NCBI RefSeq assembly: GCF_018687715.1
Contig: NC_056758.1
Coordinates: 34,505,467-34,569,466, forward strand
DNA: 64,000 nucleotides
Reading direction: 5' to 3'
Source of the DNA: Carya illinoinensis
Taxonomy: Eukaryota > Streptophyta > Magnoliopsida > Fagales > Juglandaceae
The notes under the pieces were generated by a model, which ran no database searches, had not been told where the DNA came from, and worked only from the letters and a program-made list of their open reading frames with translations. This document shows positions 62,360 through 64,000 of this stretch, piece after piece. Position numbers and translations under genes: made by a program. Position 1 is the stretch's first letter, and every line of letters begins with the position of its first letter.

Positions 62360-63270
62360 ATCAAACAGGTATGTTCTAAAACGGTTAATGCCCAATAATA
62401 TTGGTATACGGATGTGTTAGGAAAAGTGAGCATTTTAAGAATTTCCTTGAGGAAAATACACCATTTTGTCTAGCTCTGTTCATTGAGTTTTGCAAAGTAT
62501 AAGCAAGCTTGTATACCAATTCGCATACTGATTTTTTTATTTAAAAATAAAAAATAAAAAAATTTGAAAGAAGAAAATCTCACATCTCATAAAAATTATT
62601 TTCATCTTCAATTTACATTATTTCGTTAAATATATGTTTTACATATTATTATTGGTGTGTAAATTAGTCTACGAATTTTACTTGTAAGAAGATTTTTCCA
62701 TGTTGAAAATATTCATGGTGTCAACGTCATTACTTTCAGTCGCTAAAACATCAATATTTTTTCAATCCATGGTACACATCAAAATACAATTTGTCGTCTG
62801 GTCTAAAAGTTGACAAACCTTGGGCTACAATTCACAAAACAGTAAAATGAACCAGACGGACATGGTGAAAGCAATTCCTTGGGCTGTTATTTCACAAAGT
62901 GAAAGCAAAATTTCAGTTTTCTTCTTTTATTTGACTCCATTCAGTTGGTCATTAATTGCAAGCTTGAAAATTTGGAGATTTCCACAGTTAAAACATGTTT
63001 AGACAACCCCCAAACTTCCCAATGTTCCCATGATGTGATGATGCAAAGTTGCAAATCCTTATATTTGGAGTCTAGTGGCATCATAATACTAATCAACGAA
63101 TTTTTACAATTATGCGTATGTACTATGTTTAAGTAAAACAGACATTGGTTACAGCAGTGACACCTAGAATAGCACTTAATAACTAGAAGTCTTGCACATT
63201 GAAACAGCACCCCTTTCCTCAGCACAAAAGAACAAGAGCCACAAAAAACAGATCTGCTCAATTTAAATCT
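62360..63270. other. Intergenic region and SKP1-like 3' UTR
   Basis: No gene. The right-hand 150 bp or so are probably the 3' UTR of the minus-strand SKP1-like gene. Confidence 0.5.
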
Positions 63271-63271
63271 T

Positions 63272-63445
63272 TCACTCGAAGGCCCATTGGTTCTCCCTGC
63301 GAACCTCCTCTTCTTCCTCTGGTGTGAAGTCATTCTTGATGTTGAATGTCTTGCGGATTTCCTCTGGAGTTTTGCCCTTGATCATGTCAGCCACATTCTG
63401 GCATGTCAGATCCAGCAAGCTCTTGATTTTCAAATATTTTGCAGC
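63272..63445 (-). CDS. SKP1-like protein, last exon (partial gene)
   Basis: The minus strand encodes 57 residues and a stop. It begins [20 protein letters not shown], continues [20 protein letters not shown] and ends QWAFE. This is the C-terminal F-box-binding half of SKP1 (the ASK family in plants), the adaptor linking F-box proteins to CUL1 in SCF ubiquitin ligases. The exon starts right after a TTGTAG acceptor (AG at 63446-63447), the usual single SKP1 intron position. The N-terminal exon was not found in the remaining 555 bp, so it must lie past 64000 after an intron longer than that. The visible part is intact. Confidence 0.93.
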   Translation of the reverse strand, partial: AAKYLKIKSLLDLTCQNVADMIKGKTPEEIRKTFNIKNDFTPEEEEEVRRENQWAFE

Positions 63446-63447
63446 CT

Positions 63448-64000
63448 ACAAGAACATATTCCAAAGTGAACGGTCTTCCAACAAAATATGGTAGAAGCGT
63501 ATACGACACTAATAGAAGTTTAGTGCCTGTTAGATGCAAGAACAAATAACAGTCCCTTCAACGCCCCTTTGTTATAAATCTCTCTCGATGGACTTGGAAA
63601 AAAAAAAAAAACCATAATCTTGATGCTCTACGAGCATATTGCAGGTTCACAGAACAATGCCAAGTCATCATAAATTCATAATAACTGGGCCCCTTGAACA
63701 TAGAGAAAAACTAGATTCTATTTGGAAGAACTTCAAGGTTGAAAATTTATTCAAGATTGAAACATGACTTTCTTGTCAAAAAAGCAACAAGGCTGATAAA
63801 AGAAATATTATTGATTAGTGAAAAATCAATCCTTGAAACAATGGAGTAAAGGGTCTTGTAGGAATTCGTTACATGAACTTCAAAGTCAATCCTTTTTGCT
63901 AGTACTCGAGTAAATCCAACAATTATATAAATCATCAGCATTTCGTAATTAGCCATGGATCCAACCGCAAGTACTCGAGTAAAATATAAGCAGATAACTA
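63448..64000 (-). other. Presumed intron of the SKP1-like gene
   Basis: No coding sequence matching the SKP1 N-terminus is present on the minus strand here. The open frame at 63747-63956 has no family feature. Confidence 0.55.

Overview
This is nuclear DNA from a flowering plant. The genes have plant-type introns, the spacers are AT-rich, and plant LTR, LINE, hAT, Mutator-like and Harbinger-like elements are abundant. Short elements with GATGAGATGAGAT-type ends suggest a woody eudicot, perhaps Fagales/Juglandaceae; that placement is an inference from memory of such repeats.

Layout. 1-1.86 kb: the decayed 3' half of a LINE. 2.07-3.17 kb (-): an intact UPF0496 (DUF677) membrane-protein gene. 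3.4-13.4 kb: intergenic DNA with two Mutator-like MITEs, a solo LTR and a 2.8-kb hAT element apparently inserted inside an older MITE. That older MITE ends about 10 bp from the stop codon of the next gene. 13.4-14.9 kb (-): a complete four-exon PIP2 aquaporin. 15.3-30.8 kb: a transposon and gene-fragment graveyard. It holds an 852-bp TRIM element, a cinnamyl-alcohol-dehydrogenase relic, a nested hAT complex carrying the first exon of a STEEP1/CXorf56-like gene, a 4.3-kb non-autonomous LTR element with intact TSDs, and a broken RabA GTPase exon whose two pieces face opposite ways. 31.1-36.9 kb (+): a six-exon LARP1B/C-like RNA-binding protein gene. 39.7-40.9 kb (+): an FD-type bZIP gene with the C-terminal TAPF motif. 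45 kb: a DCL pseudogene with a MITE in it. 46-53 kb: Harbinger-like and hAT-like elements and repeat-derived C-rich sequence. 54.0-58.3 kb (+): a nine-exon subtilase most like SBT5.2/CRSP. 59-62.4 kb: a possible spliced transcript without a convincing ORF. 63.3-63.4 kb (-): the last exon of an SKP1-like gene whose first exon lies beyond the window.

The genes form no pathway or cluster; each is an independent locus. The most unusual features are the gene fragments lying in or near transposons, the transposon nest abutting the PIP2 stop codon, and three GC-AG introns among 18 introns deduced in four genes. I found no evidence for a wholly new biological system. Exon boundaries were worked out by eye from splice signals, reading phase and known protein families.
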